Shown here: positions 24,063 through 34,815 of the stretch, in pieces
Numbering within the stretch: the first letter of the stretch is position 1
Layout of the letters: each line of letters begins with the position of its first letter
Assembly: GCA_011503125.2 (NCBI GenBank)
Contig: WWBZ02000002.1
Coordinates: forward strand, 310,001 to 374,000
DNA from: Botryosphaeria dothidea
Taxonomy: Eukaryota > Ascomycota > Dothideomycetes > Botryosphaeriales > Botryosphaeriaceae
DNA length: 64,000 nt
Direction: 5' to 3'
Translations under genes and position numbers: made by a program
Notes under the pieces: generated by a model
Seen by the model: only the letters and a program-made list of their open reading frames with translations
The model's database searches: none
Told to the model about the DNA's origin: nothing

Positions 24063-25295
24063 GAATTGCGATAGTCAAAAAGCAGAGCTTGCATTGAGTA
24101 CGTCGCTCGTGCTGAGAATCAGTATTGATTTAATAGATATTTGGCATCAGTATATTATTCCTGATGTGCAAAAGTTATTAGTAGTTTGGAGTGCATACAT
24201 GGCGTTTCAAGGTACGTACTGGATTGAGGAGGAATACCAATACGTATACGCTGTCGGATTGCTCAATGACGCTTAGTAAGGCAATCCTCAACGTAGGCAT
24301 CCCTCGTTGTCTGGTGTATATCGGTTGATTTAATTCTCACAATCAGTTGATTCTCAGGAGATCCGAATTCACGTGCACCTTGGTTGTCAATTTTAAGTGT
24401 TGACTCGACTGGGAAACATGGACTTCCGACGTCGTTTCAGGTGCCCATTCGAGTTCGCTTGCCCCCTTCGCACGCATGTGCACATGTGTTCAAATGCTAT
24501 ACAATGATGTGATCACCAGATGTAGGAAGAATGTGGCGCATGTGCGATGCGCACTGTGAAACAATGGCATTGCTTCCTACAGTCGCCGTCCTTGGGAAAA
24601 CTTCAGGAGCTCCCACCAATCAGCACCTCAGAAAATATATTCCAGTCAATAGATAGAGAGTCGTATGTTTAGAAGCAATGAATGCAGGAGGCTGGCCATA
24701 CTGGCCGGAAGTATAAGCATATATGCAGGTTCAGTAGAGTTGAAGGGAACCAGAAATCGGGATACCTCTTCACTGCATGTAGAGTAGCCCTTTTCATTGC
24801 TCTTCTGTTTAAGAGGAATGCATCCCGTTGAACGCCGGTAAGACATGTTAGGCTTCCCCTCCGCACCTCTATGGAGAGATGCAAGATAGAAAGACTGTTA
24901 GACAGGTTCTGCATGCCAGATTTTTATTCAAATTTGAACCGGCGAGATCCGAGAATTACTACTTCAAGGAATTTTTCCTTTGCGCGATTAAAATAATTTT
25001 AAACACCTTCAAATCATTTAAATTACCGTGCACCTACTGAAGTCAGTCAAGCGCCTCCATATACGACTTAGCGCCTTATCTAACTGGCTGCCCCAGGCAG
25101 GCTCGTTATTCCGTTAGCCAAGAGGATCCCCCCGTTTCTGGCAGGTTCAAATTTCATAAAAAGATGAATTTGGCGTGCAGAACCTGTCTAACAAACCTTG
25201 GGCAGTACACATGTTTCCCCGAGTCTAACCGCATGGGGAATTCGATCGAATTGTAGATACAGTGAAGCCGGGGCCAAGCATTAATTCAGGCCGAA
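24063..25295. other. AT-rich intergenic region with a TIR element
   Basis: Between the convergent transporter and CoA-ligase genes. Base composition drops to AT-rich at about 24900-25200. No gene seen. It contains the inverted-repeat element 24896-25193. Confidence 0.6.
24896..25193. mobile_element. Inverted-repeat (MITE-like) element, 298 bp, second family
   Basis: The left terminus TGTTAGACAGGTTCTGCA (from 24896) is matched exactly in inverted orientation by TGCAGAACCTGTCTAACA ending at 25193. Imperfect complementarity continues inward for about 45-50 bases, to TTCAAATTTGAACC on the left (ending 24940) and GGTTCAAATTT on the right (from 25144). The interior is AT-rich and non-coding. No clear target duplication was seen, and no second copy was found in the window. 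Confidence 0.75.
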
Positions 25296-27472
25296 TCACA
25301 GCTTTGCTGTGACCTTTTTCTCTAGTGCCGAAGAATCTCGGCTAGCCCATTGCTTGAGAACCTTGCGCATAATTTTGCCGCTCTGCAGCTTCGGGACTTC
25401 GTTGACGAACGAAATGCCGCCGACGAGCTGCTTGTGTCGCGCCACTTTGCCTTTCATCCATTCCTGGATCTGCTTTTCTGTCGATTCATGGCCCTTTGTG
25501 CTGTCTTTTAAGCTTATGTACGCACGTGGCCATTCTTCGCCATGCCTGTGACGGATTAATGGACGTCATATCAGCTGTGTGGCTGGAAGGAATAAACCTA
25601 CAGGGTGATCCCAACGACCGCAGCATCCGCGATATCTTCGTGTTCAAGTAGCACAGCCTCCAGCTCTGCTGGAGCTACTTGAAGGCCATTGACCTTGATC
25701 AGCTCCTGAACACTTTGTTAGCGTCGCTCGAATGCACAAGGGACGACGTGTCCGCTTGAAAATGGGCCCGTTGATACCTTTTTCCTGTCGACAATCCAGA
25801 ACCAGCCATCTTTTTCTATCGCAACATCACCAGTTCGCAACCAACCTTCAGGATTCAGAGCTTCTGCGGTGGCTTTCTCGTTCTTCCAATACCCAAGGCA
25901 AACTTGTGGCCCCCGAATATACATCTCACCAGGCTGTCCAGGCGGAACCTCGGTTCCGGCATCATCGCGAAGTACGCATTCGGTATTGGGGAACAGCCGA
26001 CCGACGCAACCGGTGCTAATTCGGGTCAATAATAAGCCAATAGTAACGGGATAAATTTCAGCTAAAGAGAACTTACTTGTCCTTGAGCTCCTCGGCTCCT
26101 CCAGGCATCGTGATGGCCCCACATGTCAGCTCTGTCATGCCATATCCTTGTTTCAGCGTCACATTGAAGCGCTTCACGACCTCGTCGGCCAATTCCTTGG
26201 ACAGAGGTGCAGCGCCACAAGTGATCTCTATGACGCTGCTGAGATCGTAACTTGATGTCTCTGGGCGTTTTGCCAGCATGACCATGATGGGCGGCGCCAC
26301 CTGCAGGGTGTTGATCCTGTGCGTTTGTATAATTCGAAGAAAGTCCGCATACACAAACTGCTTCATGATATAGGTGGTTGCCTGCAGTTTCAGGGCCAGG
26401 ATATTGGCGTAAAGCTGCCCATAGGCGTGGTAAAGGGGCAAGAAACCGACCCATCTCTCCGGTGTCCTTTCTTTGAAGGCATACCGCACAAACATGGTTT
26501 GCTCGGCGTTGGATATGAGGCTGTGGTGGGAAATGCACACGCCTTTGGGCAGACCCGTCGTTCCAGACGAGTAATTGACCGTGGCGACGGTGCGCTTGGC
26601 CTCGGCCTCGGTCATGCGCTTCCAATCATATCGGTCCGCTTCCTCGTCTGATCCAATCATCTTTCTCCAGTCGCGTACCCCGTCTATTGTCTCTTGCTCT
26701 TCGTCAGAAAAGAGGAATATCCTTTCCGTAGTGAGGCCGACTTTTCGGCCAGCGCTGATGGCGTTCTTGATCAGTGAGGGATGTGCTAAGAGCACTCGAG
26801 CTCCGGTGTCTTGCAACTGGTGTGACAGTTCTGGATGGCATGTTAGCGTGAGTATGTGAGCAATGGATATCGTGACAACGTCATCTGAGTTGGATATTGT
26901 GGAAAGGCGAGTAAAACATTTGCCGTGTTCAAAAGCAATGTTTCACAAACGAATTCGAAAAAGATACAGACGAGGCTGGGTTCAAAAGCATCGCAACATG
27001 ACGACCGCGTGGGGAGTTGAAGCATTCGTGGGTATGCAAGTGGTTAGGAAAACCGATTACACTCACGTCCGGACGAATGCTTCTACTCTCCACGCATTCA
27101 CACATGCTGTGACCACACTATTGGAGCTGGACCTCGTATGTTGGGTCACATCATACCTGATTCTGTATAAGCAGGATTGGCGCCGCTGAAGACCCTTCCA
27201 GAGCCAACGATGCCCATGTAAGCCGCCGGGACAAAGATGTGGTTGGGAGTGTAGATCATGGCGACTTGGCCTGGTTCACATCTGACTTTATCGAGGCCAA
27301 TGGCTAATTTCTTGATCCAACGAAGCATCTGGCTCGGGGACAATGACTTTGTGGTATCGACGGCATCAATCCACAATGGACTGTCAGAAACAGGTTGCCC
27401 AGGCGGAAAGAGATAGGTCAACAGATCGGACCCAGGTATCTTGAGAGGGGGGAAGGGTGATGTAAGCGGCAT
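25296..27472 (-). CDS. 4-coumarate:CoA ligase-like acyl-AMP synthetase, peroxisomal
   Basis: ANL-superfamily enzyme that adenylates a carboxylic acid and forms its CoA thioester. Exons are 27472-27157, 26830-26077, 26015-25778, 25705-25602 and 25545-25296, giving 553 residues; the introns are 326, 61, 72 and 56 nt. The phosphate loop [12 protein letters not shown] is intact, as are YGMTELTCG, the GWLRTGDVA core and the C-terminal lysine loop LQSGKIMRK. The last three residues AKL fit a type 1 peroxisomal targeting signal. The start [13 protein letters not shown] is typical of fungal 4CL-like proteins; an upstream in-frame ATG at 27502 is less likely. The 326 nt first intron contains the palindromic repeat copy C. 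The substrate (hydroxycinnamate, fatty acid or other) cannot be read from sequence. Confidence 0.93.
27007..27095 (+). repeat. Palindromic repeat copy C inside an intron
   Basis: The 23-base left arm (27007-27029, GCGTGGGGAGTTGAAGCATT and on) pairs with the right arm 27073-27095 with two mismatches. Both arms resemble the core of the MITE-like family, and GTCCGGACGAATGC at 27067-27080 is shared with the copy at 60432-60618. It lies wholly within the first intron of the CoA-ligase gene. Confidence 0.7.
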
Positions 27473-28387
27473 GTTGATGAGCAAGCGTCGATATGCACCC
27501 AAAAGACGGCAATGTGCAATTTACTCAGGAGGCAGAAAGCGAGAGTGTTGGAAGGTATCTTATGATTTCCCAAAAAGATAAGCCCTGGAATTGCCGAGGG
27601 TTTGCGGCTCCCAAGGCGGGGTTGTGGGGAAACCGTGGGCGGCCCGGTGGCTGGTCGGATCGCCCCGGAAATTGGCCGGAGATAAGATTCCGGAAAGTTA
27701 TTTTGTCGGGGACCATGTCTCCAGGTACGGATTTCTTCAACGTATGGTCGGTCCCTCTCGTCTGAGACAATGTACAGTAGAGCAACTAAGCGCATGTTGC
27801 TTTGATTCGGGAGGTGGCGCATTGAGCACTCAATGCCGACACGGAGGGTTAAAAAGTAAGCGACAGATGCGGACAGGGCAAGGAATACTGCTTGCTCTGT
27901 GTTGTGGATCAAATTGATGGATGTGGCGGTGCGTGCGTTTACCGGCCTTTTGACAGCCAATGGCATGCCGAATAAAAGGGCAATCAAAGGCTATTAAGGG
28001 TAGCTGCACCTCCGCGCAGATTGATCGAAGCTCTGGTTCCACTGGCAGATGATTTGTTTGTACGGATCATTGATGCAGTGCGGTCAAGCCACGCGTCACG
28101 CAACGGTCGGACAGCGTTTCGGTGGGGAAACAGGAGGATGGAAGGCCTGCATGCGACGTCATGTAATCAGTCGGGTGGTGGAGGCGACCTTCTCGCTACG
28201 GCTAGCGTGGCTGCCCTCTCGGCAAAGCTTGAAGCGCACCTTCCGTCTTGTACCTAGCCTCGTCCGCCCACCAGCTCCTTCCAGCAACGATATCCACCCG
28301 CTTGTTTGTTGTGTATCACGACATGCGCCCTTCAAAACCCCGGCCTCCGCTGTCTACTACCTGTAAGCTGCACCCCTCTTGGCCAAT
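27473..28387. other. Divergent promoter region, CoA ligase / S28 peptidase
   Basis: No gene or repeat recognised. The open frames are short and unlike known proteins. It must contain both promoters. Confidence 0.55.
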
Positions 28388-30216
28388 ATGCTGTCTTCGA
28401 GCCTCATTGCCAACCTGCTGTGCCTGGCCAGTGCTGCCGGAGCTCTTCGCACCTCGGTGCCCATCAGAGAGCTGCGCAAGCAGGTCGGCCTCGCCGTTCC
28501 GCTCCACTCCGTCCGCCTTGTAGCTAACAACCTGTCAGATCAAATCGTCCCGGCTTGACCGTCGTGATGCCGACCCGCTCTCTCTGTATCCCGCCTACAA
28601 CATCTCGGTGCCAATCGACCACTTCCAGAACGACTCACTCTACGAGCCCCACTCCAATGGCTCCTTCGACCTTTGCTACTGGTTCGACGCCACATACTAC
28701 AAGCCCGGAGGCCCCGTCATAGTGCTTGCAAGCGGAGAGACCAGCGGCGAGGACCGTCTTCCTTTCCTGCAGAAGGGCATCGTTGCGCAGTTGGCCAATG
28801 CCACTGGCGGCCTCGGCGTCATCCTGGAGCATCGTTACTATGGCGAAAGCTGGCCCGTGTCTGACCTGACTACTGAGAGCTTGCGATTCCTGACGACTGA
28901 TCAAGCTCTCAAGGATTCACAATATTTTGCCGAGCACGTCGTGTTTGAGGGCCTTGAGGACTTTGACTTGAGCCCTTCAAGCACTCCCTGGATCGCCTAT
29001 GGTGGATCCTATGCTGGCGCGTTCGTGGCCTTTCTCCGCAAGCTCTATCCTGAGACGTTCTTCGGCGCTATAAGTTCCTCGGGCGTCACGGAAGCCATTT
29101 ATGACTACTGGCAGTACTACGAAGCCCAGAGACTCTACGGCCCTGCAGATTGCATCAGTACACTTCAGAAGCTAACCAACGTGCTTGACAATATCTTCAT
29201 TGGGCAGAATAACACAAAGTACAAGACGCAGTTCAAACAAGTGTTTGGTCTCGGCAATTTGACTTACGATGATGACTTTGCCAGCGTGCTGAGCTACGGA
29301 ATCGGAAGTTGGCAGAGTTTAAACTGGGACCCTGCTGTGTCGGATCCGGCAGTTTTCGAATACTGTAACAATATCACTTCAGATGCGCTGCTCTATCCGG
29401 GCACGACTGACCTGCAGTCTGACGTCGAGGAGTTACTCAAGGTCGGAGGCTACTCCGATGAGGTTTCCGCCCTCACCAATAGGATGCTGAATTACGTCGG
29501 ATACGTCAATCTCACCGCGGTGTCTGCGTGCGACCAGACGCAGGACGAGTGCTTCACGAGTCATAACGCCACGTTTTATGCCCAGGATGACATCTCGCAG
29601 ACGTGGAGGGCCTGGCCTTACCAATACTGTACCCAGTAAGTCCGCAGACAATCACTCTTGGGTGCGGGTTGACGGGGCTTACCAAATCATGTGCAGGTGG
29701 GGTTATCTGCAAACAGGTTAGTCGGCCGCTTTTCCGCCCCGACGAGGACCAGGATTTGACTAACACCCATCTTTTCCGCCATCAGGGAGCGGAGTGCCAA
29801 GCAACCAGCTACCTCTGATTTCGCGTCTGATTGACCTCGACTACAACTCGATTATCTGCCATGAGGCATTCAACATCACCACGCCATCTGATGTAGAGGC
29901 CATCAACAAGTACGGGGGATTCGGCATCAGCTATCCCCGGCTTGCCATCGTCGACGGCGAGGCGGATCCATGGCGGGCTGCCACGCCACACGCGTTTGTC
30001 GCGCCGAACCGCACGTCGACAGTCAGCGAGCCCTTCATTCTCATCACGGGCAACGCGGTGCACCACTGGGATGAGAACGGGCTGTTCCCGAACGAGACAA
30101 CGGCAAAGCTGCCGCCGAAGCCGGTTGCAGAGACGCAGGCAGAGGAGGCGCAGTTTGTGAAGGCGTGGGTGAGCGAGTGGAAGCAGCAGTATGGGGTTGT
30201 GAAAGGCACGTTTTGA
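28388..30216 (+). CDS. Secreted S28-family serine peptidase (prolyl carboxy/endopeptidase)
   Basis: Secreted proline-specific serine peptidase of family S28, acidic-active in its relatives. Exons are 28388-28483, 28539-29635, 29697-29716 and 29786-30216 (introns 55, 61 and 69 nt), 547 residues. A signal peptide occupies about residues 1-19 (MLSSSLIANLLCLASAAGA), followed by a short propeptide with RRDADPL and the mature start VPIDHFQND. The catalytic serine is Ser189 in YGGSYAGAF; the aspartate lies in VDGEADPWR and the histidine in NAVHHWDENG. Many Asn-X-Ser/Thr sites fit secretion. The third exon is only 20 nt (encoding the WGYLQT segment), needed to restore the family sequence QYCTQWGYLQTGSG. 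The first splice join, RELRKQ to IKSSRLDRR, removes an internal stop. Confidence 0.93.
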
Positions 30217-31111
30217 TGAGAGAGCTTGGCATGTTGGAGACTGACGGAGCTCGGTGTAGACCAGGCGATGCGGCAGACACGACTGCAGTAGTGAGCGGAG
30301 CACGGCAGGTGGAGGACATAAGACGAGGCGGCAGCAGGCTTGGTCGTTCTGGAAGGTCCGGCGATCGCTTCCAGAAGGACAGCATGCGGGGCGTAGGCGC
30401 AGACTGCTTATGTTGATTAAAGTTCGGGACAGGCGCATGCTCTCGCAGACGTCGTGTGGGACTGGGGCGATCGAGGCGGCCAGTCGAAGGGCTGTGGCGA
30501 TCGTCGAGGTGAGCTGGCGGACCGAGAGGCGGATCAAGGAAAAGGCTTGCATGTCTTCAGGCGATTCATGAAAGTGGTCTGATAATTGATCGACGAACCA
30601 TTCCCAGCGCGTGGCATGGGCGTGGCGCGGGAAGCTTAAGTGTTGAGTTGCGTGGAGCGGATGCTTGGCCAGCGCTCGATCCAGAGGCGGCGTCGGGGCA
30701 GTCCGGTGACGATCCAAATCGCGGCGGGCGGACAGGCGCAGCTTCCCGGATTCCGGCAGCGCGGAAGTCAAATGGCGGCGCGGAACCGCACGAGGGCCCA
30801 GGGAAGTCGGGCGTGTGCCTGCGCCTGCGTGCTGCCCGCGCTGACTCGCCCGCGGCCCTGCGTCTGCGAGCGACGACCTGCTCAAGCTCCTCGAGCTACT
30901 CGAGCGTGAGGCCTGGCCCGTCGCCACCGCCGCCAACGCTCCCACGTTGCCAGACCCTGTGCCTGTGCTCGAGAGATCCGGGCTTCGTTGCGCCGATCGC
31001 CGGCCCCGGGGCCAATGTGCGAGCGCGCGGCCTCTCTCGTCCCGCCTCGGTTCGCGCCCAAGGCACCGCTACCACCCTTGGACTGGTGACTGCTGGGGAC
31101 ACCTCTCTCAA
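30217..31111. other. Intergenic: peptidase 3' end and transcription-factor promoter
   Basis: GC-rich from 30640 on. The frame of the transcription factor is open upstream to 30947 but without an ATG before 31112. No other gene seen. Confidence 0.55.
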
Positions 31112-34016
31112 ATGACACCGCCCCATGGGGCCCCGCCGCATGTGAACCAGTCTGGTCAGCAGATGGTGGCGACCTTCACCGAGCCGCATGCGACAAATCC
31201 GCCGTTTTGTATAGCGCCGCTGCCCGCCGACTACCGCGCGAGCGCCGCCGCAACCACCCCTTCCTCAGACATGCAGCCCTCACAGCCCTCACAGAGCGCC
31301 GCTGCCTACCCCGACTACTCCCACCAGCACCCCCAATCTCAGTCCGCAACCAAGCGCCCGCGTCACCGCGCCTCCATTGCCTGCGCCTCGTGCCGGGACC
31401 GCCGTATCCGCGTGCGTATCTCCCCTGCTTTCCGCGTGCCTGCCGCACAAGTTGACCCCTGCCCTTCCTCCAGTGCGTTGTGCGCCCCGGCGAGTCCGAG
31501 TGCCTCAACTGCAAGCGCACTGGTGCCGAGTGCATCATCCGCAACGATGACGAGCGCCGCAAGTGAGTCCTGCAACTCCGTGGTCGTGAGCAGACAGCTT
31601 GTTCTGACCCCTGACCTTCTCTATAGACCCATCTCGCGAGCTTATGTCGCCTCCCTCACCGATCGAATCGCGCTGCTAGAGGAGCTGCTGAGGAGGAAGG
31701 GTGAGGAACCGCCGCCTGCAATCCATCCGCCTCGCATCAGACCCGGTCTTCCTGGATCAGACGAACCTCAGCTTGAATCCTCGCTCGACTCTCACCTGGA
31801 CTCTGCCCCACCTTCCCACCCGGACGACTCCTTCTTGAGCGAATCAGATGACGGCGCCGACCATTACGCCCACCTTTCGTCTGCCTCACGCCAAGGCTCG
31901 TCGCCGCGTCTGCTTAATCCCGCCGACGAGAGCCAGAGCCTAGTTGGCCAGGTCCTTGCTCCTAGGGGCCATCTCGGCATTGACCAAACCAGTGGAAGCG
32001 TTCGATTTTTTGGCTCGCTCATGAATTGCCACCTGCCCTCTGACAAGACCGCCATTTCAAGATCTTCCGAGATTGTGGAACATGCGAGACGCGCCACCAA
32101 GACCATTCGATTACTTTCCCAGGAGACGCACGACTATCTTATGGACCTATTCTGGGACCACTTCAACACTGTTCTTCACGTAATTCACAAAGAAGCATTC
32201 CTTGAAGACTATGAGCACGGCTCGTCGCATTTCTACTCTCCCTTCCTCCATATCTGTGTTCTAGCGGTTGGCTTTCGCTACTCCGACAAATCCCGGGCAG
32301 ATATCCAAAGAATAGCCCTCGAACCGCGAGAGAGCACTTTTCATCGTGAAGCAAAATACATGCTTGACGTGGAACTGGAAAGGCCTGGTGGCATCCCTCA
32401 AGTCCAGGCTCTTCTACTACTTGCCAACTGTGAGTGTGTCGTGGGAAGAGACCACACCGGCTGGCTTTACTCCGGCATGGCCGTGAGGCTTGCTTTTGAC
32501 ATCGGTCTTCACCTTGACACGCGCTCATCTGGACTCTCAGAGCGTGAGGTCGACGTGCGGCACATGACCCTGTGGGCTTGGTATGATCCCCTTCATCCCC
32601 TTTATCCCCTCCTCACATCCTTCATACTGATGCACTGCAGTGTAATATTCGACAAATATTGGTCTCTGTTCTTGGGAAGGCCGACTTCGATCAAGAGTTC
32701 CGACCTAGAGGTATACACCTTAGCAAAGCGCTTTGAGCGTTTAGGAGCCTGTTTGCCTAATGGCCCAGGGCTCCCTCTTGAAACTCAGATTTACGAGGCG
32801 CTCCTCGATCTGATGGAGATCGCGGGAAGGGCGGCAGAGAACAGAGAATCAGTGATGACGACATGGGGCAACTTCGACCGAAATGCCTACAGACTATTAG
32901 TTTCCATGGACCGCGAACTGACCAACTGGCATGCGCGCTTACCCGAGGCATTGAGATGGGAGCCTGCGAACATCCAGACGGCACCAAGATCCTTCTTCAT
33001 CATGCATCAGCAGTATCATTCCATGCATATTCAGATTCGCCGGCCCTTTGCGCGTTACGAAGAGTCCGTGACGCCGAACCCCAAGGATTTGTCCGAGGAC
33101 GGTGTCGTCATGTCCATTCGAAAGGCCTGCACCAGCCATGCGATAGCGGTCGTCAAGAACTTCTGGCACTATAGGCAGCGCTTCAGCACTAAGCAAATAT
33201 TCTGCGGTGCACTGCAGACTTCGGTAAGTAAGCGAGGGATTCCACTGCTAAAGGCGAACGGCTTACAAGTGGTAGGGCACCGCCTGCACAACATTGATTG
33301 CCGATCTGGCATGTGTGAAAGATGCCAAAGAAAGGAACCACGTAATGAAATACCTGAAATGCATGGCAGTGTCGCTCCAGGAAATGGCGAGCATATTCCA
33401 GCCGGCCGAGCGGATGTGTCTTGTGCTCCAGAACGTCCTAGCGGAAATTGCGCAAAAGAGCCCGCAGAGGGAGGGTTCCCTCATACCGGCGTCTCGCCAA
33501 AGTACGGAGGATGACACGAACCAGAATGTTTCCAAAAGACGACAACGGTCGGACCCACGCCCCACGTCGATGTTGCAGAGATCGGAAGGCTCGGGTTCGG
33601 TCCAAGTACGATCGAGCATTGACAACATCCCTCCCTTCCCAGACAGCCTTTCGGAGGCGGGCAGTGTGGAACCTAGTCCGCTCTTTACTCATCAAAGCGA
33701 TCTCGGTGGCTGGCCGTTTCCAAGTCCAGAGAGCCAAACAGGTGGAGGCGGTCCACCACTGCCGAGCTCGGCATCCACGATATATGGAAGCGTTCCTCCG
33801 AACGCGTGGGTGGCTGCGGCATCGCAAGTGCCGGACGCGGCTCGGATGAGCTTTTCAAACTTTCCCGGTTTCGCCGAGGGTAGAACACAAGCCGGCCATA
33901 CCGACTTCCTATCGCCAAATGACGACGTGTGGGGGAATTGGCGGCTGGAGCAACCGCAAGGTCAGTTGCAACCTGAAGACCTCGAGGGTATTGCACCAGA
34001 GAAGCGGTATAGGTGA
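31112..34016 (+). CDS. Zn2Cys6 fungal-specific transcription factor
   Basis: Nuclear DNA-binding regulator. Exons are 31112-31411, 31474-31562, 31627-32580, 32641-33223 and 33276-34016 (introns 62, 64, 60 and 52 nt), 888 residues. The zinc cluster is split by the first intron: ACASCRDRRIRC then ESECLNCKRTGAEC, with spacing C-x2-C-x6-C-x8-C-x2-C-x6-C. A leucine-containing dimerisation stretch follows (VASLTDRIALLEELLRRKG). The fungal-specific regulatory domain (PF04082 type) begins near FWDHFNTVLHVIHKEAF and includes GMAVRLAFDIGLHLD and WACVIFDKYWSLFLGRP. The latter appears only when the in-frame 60 nt intron is removed. The C-terminal 200 residues are Ser/Pro-rich. Targets are unknown; its position next to the P450-to-peptidase block makes local regulation possible but unproven. 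Confidence 0.9.
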
Positions 34017-34640
34017 TATCACCCCCATCAACATCTGAACATATGCACGGCGCGCTTGTACACAGAAAAAAAAGAACGACTGCGAAAAATTGACGGCCCC
34101 CTTCCTCTCGACTGTGCCCATCGTCACATTCATCAAAATAGACTTTGTTAGCCCTTCTTGGCGACAAGGACGAATTGCTGCAAGAATGATCGCAGCATGC
34201 ATCAAGCGTCCTCCGGATCCATTTCCACTTCCCCCCGCTGACGTGCCCTTGAAAAGCGGCAAAACAAACAAAAGGTTCATGGAGTTGGTCTTCTTAACAC
34301 CTTAGTCAAGCGTCCTCGCTCAGACAGTCTTCCTGTCTCGGACTACGGCAGATGATGCCAGGATCAATTGGATCGAGCGATCGCTTATAGCCGTAGTAGA
34401 GTATGACCTGCGTTTTGGAAGCAAGGTTTAAGGAAGCAGGGAGACAATGGGTTTCATCATGCTAGCAATTTGCAATTTTCAGGCGGCGAGCCAATCGCAT
34501 TTGCTGTGACAGACGGCTGATCGTCTAGTAACGGCGGGCGGTGCAAAGTCAAAGAAGACACTGAGCGCCGAGGGAGGGGCGGGCGTTTGGACCTGCCTGT
34601 CAAACGTGTGTTAATTTGAAAGAGAGTGCAGGGCGCCGAT

Positions 34641-34652
34641 GGGGGGGGGGGG
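34641..34652 (+). repeat. G12 homopolymer
   Basis: Twelve consecutive G after GCGCCGAT. Prone to length error in sequencing and to G-quadruplex formation. Confidence 0.9.
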
Positions 34653-34762
34653 TGCAGCGGCCGCACGCTCGCGCGTACGCTTTGACAGCGGCGGGATGCA
34701 GATCTGGCGCATGCGGCGAATGCGGTGGGATCGAAGCAAGGTACAAGGTCGGTATCAACTAC

Positions 34763-34815
34763 GGTGGGGAGTTGAAGCAGCATTCGTCCGGGCGGGCGTG
34801 CATTCTTCAGCCCTC
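34763..34815 (+). repeat. Possible fragment F of the palindromic repeat family
   Basis: GTGGGGAGTTGAAGC followed by AGCATTCGTCCGGGCG resembles the left arm of copies A and C, and a weak complementary arm (CCCTCCACTCC) follows. No termini were found. Weaker evidence than for the other copies. Confidence 0.4.

Noticed and set aside
25144..25154. GGTTCAAATTT resembling a tRNA B box
   Set aside because: It lacks the RANYCC end and any cloverleaf partner, and is part of the right arm of the inverted-repeat element.
24896..25193. Solo long terminal repeat of a retrotransposon (starts TG, ends CA)
   Set aside because: The ends are inverted repeats of about 50 bases, far longer than the few-base inverted ends of LTRs, so a MITE-like element fits better.
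29809..30945. 378-codon minus-strand frame
   Set aside because: It is the antisense shadow of the last S28 peptidase exon plus GC-rich flank. The peptidase frame on the + strand is clearly the real one.
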